DNA of 45,002 bases. It comes from an uncultured Collinsella sp. (GTDB lineage Bacteria; Actinomycetota; Coriobacteriia; Coriobacteriales; Coriobacteriaceae). The translations under genes and the position numbers were made by a program. The notes under the pieces are model-generated. The model had not been told where the DNA came from, ran no database searches, and was given only the letters and a program-made list of their open reading frames with translations. Positions 7,781 to 16,126 of this stretch are shown piece after piece. Within the stretch, counting starts at the first letter, position 1; every line of letters starts with the position of its first letter. Location: positions 1-45,002 of the forward strand of contig CABURR010000010.1 of the NCBI GenBank assembly GCA_902493985.1, written 5' to 3'.

Positions 7781-8326
7781 ATGATGTGGTTTACCGCCGA
7801 CCTGCATCTGGGCGATACGAATATCTTGCACGACATGGACCGGCCGTTTGGCTCGGTCGAGGAGATGAACCACAAGGTCATCGATGCCATCAATGAGTGC
7901 GTAGCTGTGGATGACCGTCTCTACATCCTGGGTGACTTTACCTATCGTTTGCCCCTGGCAGAGGCGGTGCGCCTGCGCGAGCGTATCGAATGCAAGAATG
8001 TGACGCTCATCCGTGGTAACCATGACGGCGACTGGGAAGATCCCGACGTACCGCAGATTTGGGAAGACGTGCGCGATTACCTGGAGATTGCTCCCGGCTA
8101 TGCCAAGGGGCATCGTCTGGTTATGAGCCATTACCCCATGCTCAGCTGGAATGGCAAGGCGCGCGGCGCCATCATGCTACACGGGCATATCCACAGCAGG
8201 GGAGACCGCACCAACGTGCGCAACCGCGATCGCGAGCGCCCTATCTTTCGCTACGATGTCGGTCTCGACGCCAACGACTACAAGCCCGTAAGCCGAGACC
8301 AAATCCTCGGCTTCTTTGGACTGTAA
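7781..8326 (+). CDS. Calcineurin-like metallophosphoesterase
   Basis: A 181-aa single-domain phosphoesterase. Metal-binding motifs occur in the family order: FTADLHLGD near the N-terminus, LGDFTYR, RGNHDGDW, MSHYPMLSW and LHGHIHSRG. Together they give the two-metal site. The set resembles the small phage-like or YfcE-like phosphoesterases; the substrate (phosphodiester, nucleotide or phosphoprotein) is not evident. The start at 7781 has GAGG nine bases upstream. An in-frame ATG at 7766 would overlap that ribosome site and was not chosen. The gene stands alone, 66 bp after the small acidic protein. Confidence 0.88.
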   Translation: MMWFTADLHLGDTNILHDMDRPFGSVEEMNHKVIDAINECVAVDDRLYILGDFTYRLPLAEAVRLRERIECKNVTLIRGNHDGDWEDPDVPQIWEDVRDYLEIAPGYAKGHRLVMSHYPMLSWNGKARGAIMLHGHIHSRGDRTNVRNRDRERPIFRYDVGLDANDYKPVSRDQILGFFGL

Positions 8327-8344
8327 TTCTCGAACCACCGCACA

Positions 8345-8382
8345 AACCGCGACAAAGGGGGGCGGGCACCTTTGTCGTGGTT
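8345..8382. repeat. REP-like palindrome (CGACAAAGG type)
   Basis: Bases 8345-8358 pair with 8369-8382 at 13 of 14 positions, the exception being a G-T wobble. The loop is GGGGCGGGCA. It lies between the phosphoesterase stop and a true terminator, so it is not needed for termination. The form matches short extragenic palindromes. Confidence 0.6.
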
Positions 8383-8384
8383 CT

Positions 8385-8419
8385 GGCGCCGTTGCCATTA
8401 TGGCGGCGGCGCCTTTTTT
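8385..8419 (+). terminator. Rho-independent terminator after the phosphoesterase
   Basis: GGCGCCG at 8385-8391 pairs with CGGCGCC at 8407-8413 and is followed by six T residues. It ends transcription before the DUF2130 gene. Confidence 0.8.
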
Positions 8420-8477
8420 GTCCGTGCGGCGCGGTAGAGTGTAGGCGGTTGAAATTTGCGTCCATCGAGGAGCTGCT

Positions 8478-10235
8478 ATGAACGAGATCAGGTGCCCGCA
8501 TTGCGGCGAAGTTTTTAAGGTCGATGCTTCTGGCTATGCGGATATCGTCAAACAAGTGCGCGATGCCGAGTTTTCGCGTGACTTGGACGAGCGCGTGAAG
8601 GCAGTCCAGCGTGAGGGCGAGCAGGCGCTGGAGCTTGAGCGCTCGCGCTCGACAGCTGCCCTGCAAAAGGCAGAGTCTCAGCGCAATGCTCAGCTTGTCG
8701 AACAGAAGAACGCTGCGGCTCAGAAGTTGGCACAAGAGGTTGCCAAGCGCGATGCTGAGCTTGCCGAGCTGCACGCCAAGCTCGAGGGCGCTGCCGCAGA
8801 GCGTGAGAGTGCAAGCCAGCGTGCGGCGGTTGAGGCTCGTGCCGATGCACAGAAAGAGAACGCCGAGCTTCAGCGCGAGATTGACAACCTGCGTGCACAG
8901 CTGGGACGTAAGGACGACGAAGCCAGGCTCGCCGAGGCCGCGGTGCGTAACGCCGCTCAAAATGACCTGTCCGCACGCGATGCTCAGATTGCCGAACTGC
9001 AGGCAAAGCTCTCCGCTGCGGATAAGGCCCAAGAGATGGCACTTGCCACCGCAGCAGCCGAGTCCCAGCGTGAGCTTGATGCCGCTCGCAGTGAGGCCGA
9101 GCGCACACTTGCCGACTATCAGGCGAAGGTGCAGGAGAAGTTCTCCGCCGCAAAGGCTCAGTCCGAGCAGGAGGCAGAGGGTCTGCGCGCCCAGCTGCGC
9201 GAGCAGGAGCTGACGGCAAAGATGAATCTAGCGGAGGCGGTCGCCTCAGCAGAGCGTGAGCGTGATGAGGCGCGCGCGAAGCTCACGAGCGAGCTGGCGG
9301 TGCGCGATTCTCGCGAGGAGCAGGTCAAGGCGGCGCACGAGCTCGAGCTTGCACAGACCAAGCGCGCGAGCGACGAGCTCATTCGCTATAAGGACGAAGA
9401 GATTGAGCGCCTGAAGGACATGAAGGTGCGCCTGTCTACCAAGATGGTGGGCGAGTCGCTCGAGCAGCACTGCGAGACTGAGTTCAATCGCTTGCGTATG
9501 ACGGCGTTTCCCAACGCGTATTTTGAGAAGGACAACGATGCGTCCGAGGGCACCAAAGGCGACTTCATCTTCCGCGAGTGCGACGCGAGCGGCAACGAGG
9601 TCATTTCGATTATGTTCGAGATGAAAAACGAGAACGATGAGACCGCGACCAAGCATAAAAACGAGGACTTCTTTAAGAAACTCGATCACGATCGTCGCCA
9701 GAAAGGCTGTGAGTACGCGGTACTCTGCACTCTGCTGGAGCCCGAGAGTGAGCTCTATAACGCGGGTATCGTCGACGTGAGTTACCGCTATGAAAAGATG
9801 TACGTAATCCGCCCGCAGTTCTTCATTCCCATGATTACACTTCTTCGCAACGCCGCTATGGGCTCGCTGCGCTATAAACAGGAGCTGGCAGAGTACAAGC
9901 AGCAGAATATCGATGTTACGAATTTCGAAGCCAAGATGGAGAAGTTCAAGGACGGCTTCTCGCGCAACTACAACTTGGCGAGCAAGCAGTTCGAGTCGGC
10001 GATCAAGGAGATCGATGCCGCCATCAAGCAGCTCGAGAAGACCAAGGACGACCTGCGTCGCAGTACCGAGAATCTGCGTCTGGCCCACAATAAGGCCGAT
10101 GAGCTCACCATTCGCAAGCTCACGTGGGGCAACAAGACCATGAAGGCGGCGTTTGACGAGGCGCGCGGGGCTGCGCCAGAGACAAACGATGAGCCCGCCG
10201 AGGCGGATTCGTATGAGGTCGAGGATGCCGAGTAA
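8478..10235 (+). CDS. DUF2130 protein with zinc-ribbon start and long coiled coil
   Basis: A 585-aa protein. It opens with a CxxC knuckle (Cys6, Cys9; RCPHCGEVF). A long heptad-rich coiled coil follows at about 25-320, dominated by Glu, Ala, Arg, Lys and Gln. The DUF2130 domain spans about 310-500, with KVRLSTKMVGESLE, the KGDFIFRE segment, MFEMKNEND and CEYAVLCTLLE. A second coiled coil covers about 500-550. The FxMKN..D and KKGCEYAVL pattern looks like a restriction-endonuclease-like core, so nuclease activity is possible but unproven. GAGGAGCTGCT precedes the ATG. It lies alone between two terminators. Confidence 0.88.
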   Translation: MNEIRCPHCGEVFKVDASGYADIVKQVRDAEFSRDLDERVKAVQREGEQALELERSRSTAALQKAESQRNAQLVEQKNAAAQKLAQEVAKRDAELAELHAKLEGAAAERESASQRAAVEARADAQKENAELQREIDNLRAQLGRKDDEARLAEAAVRNAAQNDLSARDAQIAELQAKLSAADKAQEMALATAAAESQRELDAARSEAERTLADYQAKVQEKFSAAKAQSEQEAEGLRAQLREQELTAKMNLAEAVASAERERDEARAKLTSELAVRDSREEQVKAAHELELAQTKRASDELIRYKDEEIERLKDMKVRLSTKMVGESLEQHCETEFNRLRMTAFPNAYFEKDNDASEGTKGDFIFRECDASGNEVISIMFEMKNENDETATKHKNEDFFKKLDHDRRQKGCEYAVLCTLLEPESELYNAGIVDVSYRYEKMYVIRPQFFIPMITLLRNAAMGSLRYKQELAEYKQQNIDVTNFEAKMEKFKDGFSRNYNLASKQFESAIKEIDAAIKQLEKTKDDLRRSTENLRLAHNKADELTIRKLTWGNKTMKAAFDEARGAAPETNDEPAEADSYEVEDAE

Positions 10236-10253
10236 GGCATAGCGTATAGTGCA

Positions 10254-10293
10254 AAAGCGGGGCCGCTGGCGATATTGCCAACGGCCCCGCTTT
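10254..10293. terminator. Bidirectional terminator between convergent genes
   Basis: AAAGCGGGGCCG at 10254-10265 pairs with 10282-10293. Inside, TGGC and GCCA extend the stem around GATAT. An A-run and a T-run flank it, so it can end both the DUF2130 gene (plus) and the DUF3516 helicase gene (minus). Confidence 0.88.
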
Positions 10294-10314
10294 GTTTCGT
10301 TCCAGTATGTTCGA

Positions 10315-12996
10315 CTAGTCCTCGAGCAGGTCCTCGATAAAGCCGACGCGGTAGTTTTTGAAGATGACCTCGCCGCCGTCTTGCGTGGCGTCCAGATCGA
10401 CATCGCCCATGATGCCAAAATCGTGGTCGCTGTCCTCGTCGGCAAAGATCTGGTGCACGTGCCATACGTGCGCGGTCTTCTCGTCGGACTCGTCGATGGA
10501 AAACATCGCGGCGCTGCGGGCGTCTCCGTCGGTGAGGATTTCCTCGTGCTGCTCATGGTAGGCATCGAGCGCCTTTTGCCAACGGATCTCGCTCATGCCC
10601 CAGTCCTCGTCGAGCTCGCCCAGATCGCGCACGCGTCCACGGGCTGCAAGGGCCACGCGGCGGAAGAGTGCATTGCGCACCAACAGCGTGCAGCCGCGAC
10701 GGTCCGCAACGACCTCGTTGATGCCCTGCGGCGGTGCGGCGTCGAGTGCAGCGGGGTTGCCGGCGTTCTCCCACTCGTCCACCAGACTCGAGTCGACCGA
10801 GCGCACCACAAAGCCGAGCCACGAAACGATGTCACGCAAGCGCTCATCGCGTTTCTCAATGGGCACGGTGCGGTCGAGGGAACGGTAGGCCTCGGCTAGG
10901 TAGCGCAGCAGAATGCCCTCGGAGCGGGCGATGCCGAGCTTTTGAATGTAGCCCTTAAAATCGCTCGCGCTTTCCAGCATATCGCGCAAAACGCTCTTGG
11001 GAGAGAGCTGATAGTCGTTTGCCCAGGGCACTTCCTGGCAGTACTTGTCGAAGGCGGCATCGAGCAAGTCCTCGAGCGGCTTTTCGTAGGTGACATCCTG
11101 GATGCGCTCCAGGCGTTCTTCATATTCGACGCCGTCAGCCTTCATTTCGGCCATCGCGCGGTCGCGCGCGGCGCGCTCCTGTGCGCGCAATACCTGCTTG
11201 GGGTCCTCGAGCGTAGCCTCGACCATCGAGATGAGGTCCATGGTATAGGTCTCACTCTCGGGGTCGAGCAGCTCCAGCGCGGCAAGCAAAAACGGCGAGA
11301 GCGGCTGGTCGAGCGCAAAGTCCTCGGGCAGGTCGACCGTCAGCGCGTAGTCGATGTCCGGCGCGGCGTCGGCCGGAGCGTCGGGTGCGGGTGGCACCTC
11401 GGTGCGCACGACGACGCCGGAGTCGATGAGCGTGGCAAAGATTTCGTCGGCGCGAACCTCGAGCTTAGCCTTTTCCTCGGGGGTCTGGAGGCTTGTCTCG
11501 ATGAGGTCGTGCACGCGGGCGCGAGCGTCGCCGCCCTGCTCGACTACGCTAATCACCATGGAGTGCGTGATGCGAAGTCGCGGCTTGAGCGTCTCGGGCT
11601 GCGTCTCAATCAGGCGCTCAAAGGTCTGCTTGTTCCAGGTGACAAAGCCCTCGGGGGCCTTCTTCTTTTTAATCTTGCGGAGCTTTTTGGGGTCGTCGCC
11701 CGCCTTGGCCATGAGCTTGGCGTTCTCGATCTCGTGCTCCGGGGCCTCGGCGATGACCATACCCTCGGTATCGAAGCCCGAGCGGCCGGCACGACCGGCA
11801 ATCTGATGGAACTCGCGGGCGCGCAGGCGACGCATCTTGTAGCCATCGAACTTGGTGAGTGCGGTGAGGACCACGGTGTGGATGGGCACGTTGATGCCGA
11901 CGCCGAGCGTATCGGTGCCGCAAATGACGGGCAACAGGCCCTGCTGCGCCAGGCGCTCGACCAGTAGGCGATAGCGCGGCAACATGCCAGCATGGTGCAC
12001 GCCGACGCCGCAGCCGAGTAAGCGCTTGAGGATCTTGCCGAAGGCCGTCGAGAAGCTCGTGCCCTTGGCCGCCTCCTTGATGGCCTCGCGCTGCTCCTTG
12101 CTGGCAATGCCAAAGTTGGCGAGCGACTGTGCCGTCGCAAGGGCGGCATCCTGGCTAAAGTGCACGATATAGAGCGGGGCCTCGCCGCGGCGCATCGCGA
12201 GCTCGACGGTGCCCTCGAGCGAGGTCGTCACATAGTCGTAGCTCAGTGGCACGGGGCGCGGGGCATCGACGACCAAGTCACAGGTAGCGCCGGTGTGTTC
12301 CTCGAGTGAGGCGGCGATCGCGGTGACATCGCCGAGCGTGGCGCTCATGAGCATGAATTGCGTGTGAGGCAGGGTGAGCAGCGGCACCTGCCAGGCCCAA
12401 CCGCGGTCGGGGTCGGCAAAGTAGTGGAACTCGTCCATGGCGACGCAGCCAACATCGGCATCTTCGCCCTCGCGCAGTGCATCGTTGGCAAGGATTTCTG
12501 CCGTGCAGCAGATGACGGGCGCCTTGGTGTTGATATGCGTGTCGCCGGTGATCATGCCGACGTTATCGCGGCCGAGCACCTGCACAAGGTCGAAAAACTT
12601 CTCGCTGACCAGAGCCTTGATGGGGGCCGTGTAATAACAGCGCTTACCCTGCGCCATACCCATAAAGAGCATGCCCAGCGCGACGAGCGATTTACCCGAT
12701 CCGGTCGGTGTGCCTAAAATGACGTGATCGCCGGCTGCCAGGTCCATGAGGGCCTCTTCTTGGTGATTCCACAGTTCAATGCCGCGATCGCTCGTCCATT
12801 CAAAGAAGCGTTCGAAGGCCTGATCGGGCGTGAGCCATGGTTCAGGCTCGCTACCATCCTCGGGCTCCCACCAGGTGGGGGAGAGCGCGCCGAGCGAGCC
12901 GAACTCTGCCTCGGTTCCCGTGCCGCCCGAGAATGAGCTGGCGGCGCCGGCGCCGGAGACGGTGCTGGCGGCGGTATCTGTCGTGGTCTGTGCCAT
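10315..12996 (-). CDS. Ski2-like DEAD/DEAH helicase with DUF3516 domain
   Basis: An 893-aa superfamily 2 helicase. After a low-complexity Ala/Ser/Gly-rich start (1-40) come the helicase motifs: GTPTGSGKS (95-103, Walker A), DEFH (188-191), SAT (218-220), HHAGMLP, GTDTLGVGINVP and QIAGRAGRSG. The C-terminal half is the DUF3516 region common in actinobacterial helicases. This architecture resembles Ski2/Mtr4-type RNA helicases, so a role in RNA unwinding or decay is plausible but unproven. The ATG at 12996 follows GAGAGAAAG. Upstream in-frame codons were not used because no ribosome site precedes them and the frame runs into the repeat at 13119-13241. Confidence 0.92.
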   Translation of the reverse strand: MAQTTTDTAASTVSGAGAASSFSGGTGTEAEFGSLGALSPTWWEPEDGSEPEPWLTPDQAFERFFEWTSDRGIELWNHQEEALMDLAAGDHVILGTPTGSGKSLVALGMLFMGMAQGKRCYYTAPIKALVSEKFFDLVQVLGRDNVGMITGDTHINTKAPVICCTAEILANDALREGEDADVGCVAMDEFHYFADPDRGWAWQVPLLTLPHTQFMLMSATLGDVTAIAASLEEHTGATCDLVVDAPRPVPLSYDYVTTSLEGTVELAMRRGEAPLYIVHFSQDAALATAQSLANFGIASKEQREAIKEAAKGTSFSTAFGKILKRLLGCGVGVHHAGMLPRYRLLVERLAQQGLLPVICGTDTLGVGINVPIHTVVLTALTKFDGYKMRRLRAREFHQIAGRAGRSGFDTEGMVIAEAPEHEIENAKLMAKAGDDPKKLRKIKKKKAPEGFVTWNKQTFERLIETQPETLKPRLRITHSMVISVVEQGGDARARVHDLIETSLQTPEEKAKLEVRADEIFATLIDSGVVVRTEVPPAPDAPADAAPDIDYALTVDLPEDFALDQPLSPFLLAALELLDPESETYTMDLISMVEATLEDPKQVLRAQERAARDRAMAEMKADGVEYEERLERIQDVTYEKPLEDLLDAAFDKYCQEVPWANDYQLSPKSVLRDMLESASDFKGYIQKLGIARSEGILLRYLAEAYRSLDRTVPIEKRDERLRDIVSWLGFVVRSVDSSLVDEWENAGNPAALDAAPPQGINEVVADRRGCTLLVRNALFRRVALAARGRVRDLGELDEDWGMSEIRWQKALDAYHEQHEEILTDGDARSAAMFSIDESDEKTAHVWHVHQIFADEDSDHDFGIMGDVDLDATQDGGEVIFKNYRVGFIEDLLED

Positions 12997-13118
12997 GTGG
13001 TTTGCTTTCTCTCGCGTTTGTCCGTCATCCATTATGGCGTAGCGGCGGCGCGGGGTGCCAGCGCGCGAGAAAATGCAGGAAATGGGCGTTCTGCCCAGCT
13101 GTTTGGTGCGGTTGCCAG

Positions 13119-13241
13119 CTAAGTGAGTAGACTTTTTGCAATATCGCGAGCACATGGCTTTTGCGCAAGGGCTCTACCTGCGGTTTTAGTATTGGTTATG
13201 CGGGTTGTGCTTGGCTATTGCAAAAAAGTCTACTCACTTAG
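13119..13241. repeat. Long inverted repeat, 25/26-bp arms, 72-bp core
   Basis: Arms 13119-13143 and 13216-13241 are reverse complements across 25 bases; the right arm has one extra A in an A-run. They contain AAGTGAGTAGACTTTTTGC. The 72-bp core has no gene. It sits between the tandem minus-strand helicase and trmB genes. The structure fits a small non-autonomous element (MITE-like) or a large extragenic palindrome. No target-site duplication was clear. Confidence 0.8.
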
Positions 13242-13264
13242 ATTTGAGGGTCGTTTGCTGGCGC

Positions 13265-14146
13265 CTATTTGCGCTTGTTTGCCGAAGCCGCGACCATCAG
13301 AGGCCCCTGGGACTCCTGCGGCAGGCGCTTCTTGCCCTTGCGGGCGCGGTTTTTAAAGTTCTCGACGGCTTCTTCCATGCCCAGAGGTACATAGGTGAGC
13401 TCATCGAGGTTATCGGGCAGGTAGCAGGCAAGGCTTTGCTCCTGTGCGCGTCCTACTGTGAGCTGTTCGTCGGTTGGCTGCGCTCCGGGCATGGCGCAAA
13501 TGCCATAGACGACGGCACCCATCTCGCGCGTGCGGCATTCATATTCGGTCTCGGGATGCTCGGGATGGTCGCGGCGGACGTTGTCGCTTACCCAAAGCGT
13601 GTCGTAGCCGGCCGCGGCAAACTGCCTCAGGGCGTAGTCGCGCAATGGCTTGCTGTCGGTGCGCAGCGTGACGGTGGCGCTGGCTGCAAAGAGCGGGCGG
13701 TAGAGCATCAGATGGTCGACATGGACGAGTCGTTTTTTGGCGTACTTGGCCTTGGGCTGCGGCGTGGGAAAGTTGATGGTGATGGCATCGAGCTCGCCTG
13801 CGGCAAACAGCTGTGGCAGCGATGCGGCGCCTCGGGGCAGGACGAGCGCGTTGGATAGCTCCTGCTCGCAGATTTTCTGCGCGGCATAGGCGATGCAGAT
13901 GGGTTCTTGGTCCATGCCGATAAAGAGCGTGTTTGGCTCGTGGACCGCGCGCTCTACAAGGTAGGTTCCCTTGCCGCAGCCAAGATCCAGGTGAAGGTGT
14001 TCGAAGGGCTTGCTGCCTGCGGGCGCACAGGCCCCGCGCCAATCTCCGGCATAGGCCTCGGGGTTCGTCTCAATCGCATCGGCGTAGCGCTCCAGGCGCT
14101 TCTCGAGCACAAAGTTCTTAGGCGTGCGAACGTGGACGGCTCCCAT
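13265..14146 (-). CDS. trmB: tRNA (guanine46-N7)-methyltransferase TrmB
   Basis: A 293-aa SAM-dependent methyltransferase that forms m7G46 in the tRNA variable loop. Motif I is LHLDLGCGKGTYL (51-63), followed by FIGMDQEP (75-82). The TrmB signature, usually FPDPWPK, reads NFPTPQPKAKYAKKRL at 125-140: the position and downstream basic residues fit, but the Asp and Trp are replaced. A C-terminal lysine-rich tail makes it longer than the usual 210-240 aa. AGGAG precedes the ATG at 14146. It lies 117 bp downstream of the Trm9-like gene on the same strand, so they may form a tRNA-methylation operon. Confidence 0.85.
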   Translation of the reverse strand: MGAVHVRTPKNFVLEKRLERYADAIETNPEAYAGDWRGACAPAGSKPFEHLHLDLGCGKGTYLVERAVHEPNTLFIGMDQEPICIAYAAQKICEQELSNALVLPRGAASLPQLFAAGELDAITINFPTPQPKAKYAKKRLVHVDHLMLYRPLFAASATVTLRTDSKPLRDYALRQFAAAGYDTLWVSDNVRRDHPEHPETEYECRTREMGAVVYGICAMPGAQPTDEQLTVGRAQEQSLACYLPDNLDELTYVPLGMEEAVENFKNRARKGKKRLPQESQGPLMVAASANKRK

Positions 14147-14263
14147 GAGGCTCCTTGGTCATAAATATGGAACGCATAGCTGCGCGTTCCGTCAATGGGT
14201 TGAAAAGGGTGGGCATAGTTTGCCCGAAAGACGCGGCACAGCTCGGCAGTAAGCCGTCGGTGC

Positions 14264-15136
14264 CTACAGGCGCTTGAGAATCACATAGCGGTTGAGATCG
14301 CCGCTGCGACCGTCGGCATGGAAGCGCTCAAGCTCGCGCACGGGGACCTCGCCGCTCTTGTAGAACGTACGGACGCCGCGCACCAGGTCGGTGATCTGCT
14401 GATCGTCAAAGTGATGGCAATAGCGGTAGGCATGACGGTCGTTTTGCCAGCCAATGAGGTGGTCACCGGCTTCAAACTGCGCGGAATCGTAACCCTCAAA
14501 CGGCGGGGTGAGCTCGGCGCGGGCCTCGGCGCGAACGGCTTTGCGCGCCATGCGCTCGTCGTTCATAAACTCCCAAAAGCTGATGGCGATGATGCCGCCC
14601 GGGCGCGTTTGGCGCACCAAGGCGTCGAGCACGCGCACGCGGTACTCGCACGATGGCACGTGGTGCATAAAGCCAAAACAGACCGAGATGTCGGCGAGCG
14701 GGGCATCGAAAAGCACATCGGGCGTCTCGGCGGGATTGAGCTTCATGAGGGCATCGAGCACATCGAGCTCTTGGAAGTGCAGGTTGGGAATGCGCAGCGC
14801 GTGGCCATGTGCATCGATGGCCAGGTCTTGGCACGAGTCGACGCCATAGAACTCGAAGGGGCAGCTGGCATCTGCCGAGGGGTTTGCTCCGTCGACGCCC
14901 TTGGCGGCAAGTGCGCCGCCGGCGGCAAAGTTCTCGAATCGCATATTGCCGCAGGCAAGATCGAAGACACGGACGGGATGCTCGATCGTGGCGACGTCGA
15001 GCTGCCCGAGCGCGATATCCATGGTGCGCACCCAGCCGGGCCACGGGGCCTGGCGCGTATCGGAGAAGGAGGCGGAGTGCTCGCGATAGAACGTGTTGTT
15101 GAGCTGGATGAGCGATGAGGCGAAATCGCGGTTCAC
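14264..15136 (-). CDS. Trm9/ALKBH8-like SAM-dependent methyltransferase
   Basis: A 290-aa class I methyltransferase with the features of eukaryotic Trm9: NNTFYREHSASFSDTRQAPWPGW-type N-terminus (about residues 13-35; compare the FSxTRxxPWP of Trm9), VFDLACGNMRF (57-67) as motif I, YGVDS, then ISVCFGFMHHV, the RxxVLxxLxxxxRPGG stretch, and a C-terminal YRYCHHFDDQQ resembling the RYYHLY of Trm9. Trm9 methylates cm5U34 in tRNA to mcm5U34. The same substrate here is inference, supported by elp3 close by at 17122. The start is GTG at 15136, chosen for GGAGGGAG nine bases upstream; the ATG at 15184 has none. Confidence 0.8.
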   Translation of the reverse strand: MNRDFASSLIQLNNTFYREHSASFSDTRQAPWPGWVRTMDIALGQLDVATIEHPVRVFDLACGNMRFENFAAGGALAAKGVDGANPSADASCPFEFYGVDSCQDLAIDAHGHALRIPNLHFQELDVLDALMKLNPAETPDVLFDAPLADISVCFGFMHHVPSCEYRVRVLDALVRQTRPGGIIAISFWEFMNDERMARKAVRAEARAELTPPFEGYDSAQFEAGDHLIGWQNDRHAYRYCHHFDDQQITDLVRGVRTFYKSGEVPVRELERFHADGRSGDLNRYVILKRL

Positions 15137-15403
15137 GGCGCGGAACTCCCTCCGTTGGCGGTGCGGAATAAACAGTACGACCATACTACCGTTAACGCCG
15201 CAACGGGGACAACCAAGCTACGGGTCATTGCTTTGTTTGGACACATTTCCGCAGCTCATATGCACCCGCAACCGCCGGTTGTCAAAAATCTCACTAGAAT
15301 AGGTGGCATGCTTTTGGCGGTGGCGGATAGATTTTTAACTGTGCAAGGCGCCTTAAGAACAAAAGCGGTCCGGCGGCACGGCTGGCATCACATAGGAGGA
15401 ACC

Positions 15404-16126
15404 ATGAATGTAGAAACTGCGCAGCGGCTCGCCGACCTTCGTCGCAGCAAGGGCTTTAGCCAAGAAGGGCTGGCGCGAAAGCTGGGGCTGTCGCGTCAGG
15501 CGGTCAGCAAATGGGAGCGCGCGGAGAGCTCGCCCGATACCGAGAACCTGATCTCGCTCGCCAAACTCTATGGCGTGAGCCTGGACGAGCTCCTCAATCC
15601 GAGCGACGAGATCGAGGACGATATCGAGTTTGAGAACGAGGACCGCGCCCGTCAGCGCAAGGCCGAGGCAGCAGAGCGCGCCCGTACTCATGAGGCGGCG
15701 GCGCGTGCCACTGAAGCGGCAACGCAGGCAAGCGATGCTGCGGCCAAGGCGGCGCAAGCGGCAAGCTGGAGTGCACAGGCCGCTAATGCCGCTACGGCGC
15801 AGGCGACGAGTGGCACCGCGGTTGGCTCGACTCCGGTGAAGGGCCCGTTCCAGTCGTTCCCGTATTGGGCCGTGTGCTGGCTGCTGTTCTTTTTGCTGAT
15901 GTTCCCGTTTGGTGCCGGCCCCTTTGCCGCGCTGATCTTCTTTACGGTTCCCATCTATCACTGGGTGGCGCGTGCTCTCGATGGCGATTGGGCGCGCGGT
16001 GATATTCATGTTGGTCCGGCATCGGTGACGGCTAGGACTCAGGTGCAGGATGCTTCCGCTGCGGTTGATACTGACGTGGCTACCGCGACTACCGCTGAGC
16101 CGATTGTCAAAGAGGGTGGTGAATGA
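15404..16126 (+). CDS. Membrane-anchored XRE-family regulator
   Basis: A 240-aa protein. A Cro/C1-type helix-turn-helix fills 1-65 (FSQEGLARKLGLSRQAVSKW, then the SPDTENLISLAKLYGVSLDEL pattern at about 43-63). An acidic stretch (67-80) leads to an Ala-rich charged region, probably helical, at 80-135. A hydrophobic segment or hairpin at about 154-188 should anchor it in the membrane. AGGAGGAACC precedes the ATG. Its stop overlaps the start of the DUF4097 gene, so the two are translationally coupled. This resembles regulator plus envelope-sensor pairs, where the membrane partner controls the regulator; that reading is inference. Confidence 0.85.
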   Translation: MNVETAQRLADLRRSKGFSQEGLARKLGLSRQAVSKWERAESSPDTENLISLAKLYGVSLDELLNPSDEIEDDIEFENEDRARQRKAEAAERARTHEAAARATEAATQASDAAAKAAQAASWSAQAANAATAQATSGTAVGSTPVKGPFQSFPYWAVCWLLFFLLMFPFGAGPFAALIFFTVPIYHWVARALDGDWARGDIHVGPASVTARTQVQDASAAVDTDVATATTAEPIVKEGGE

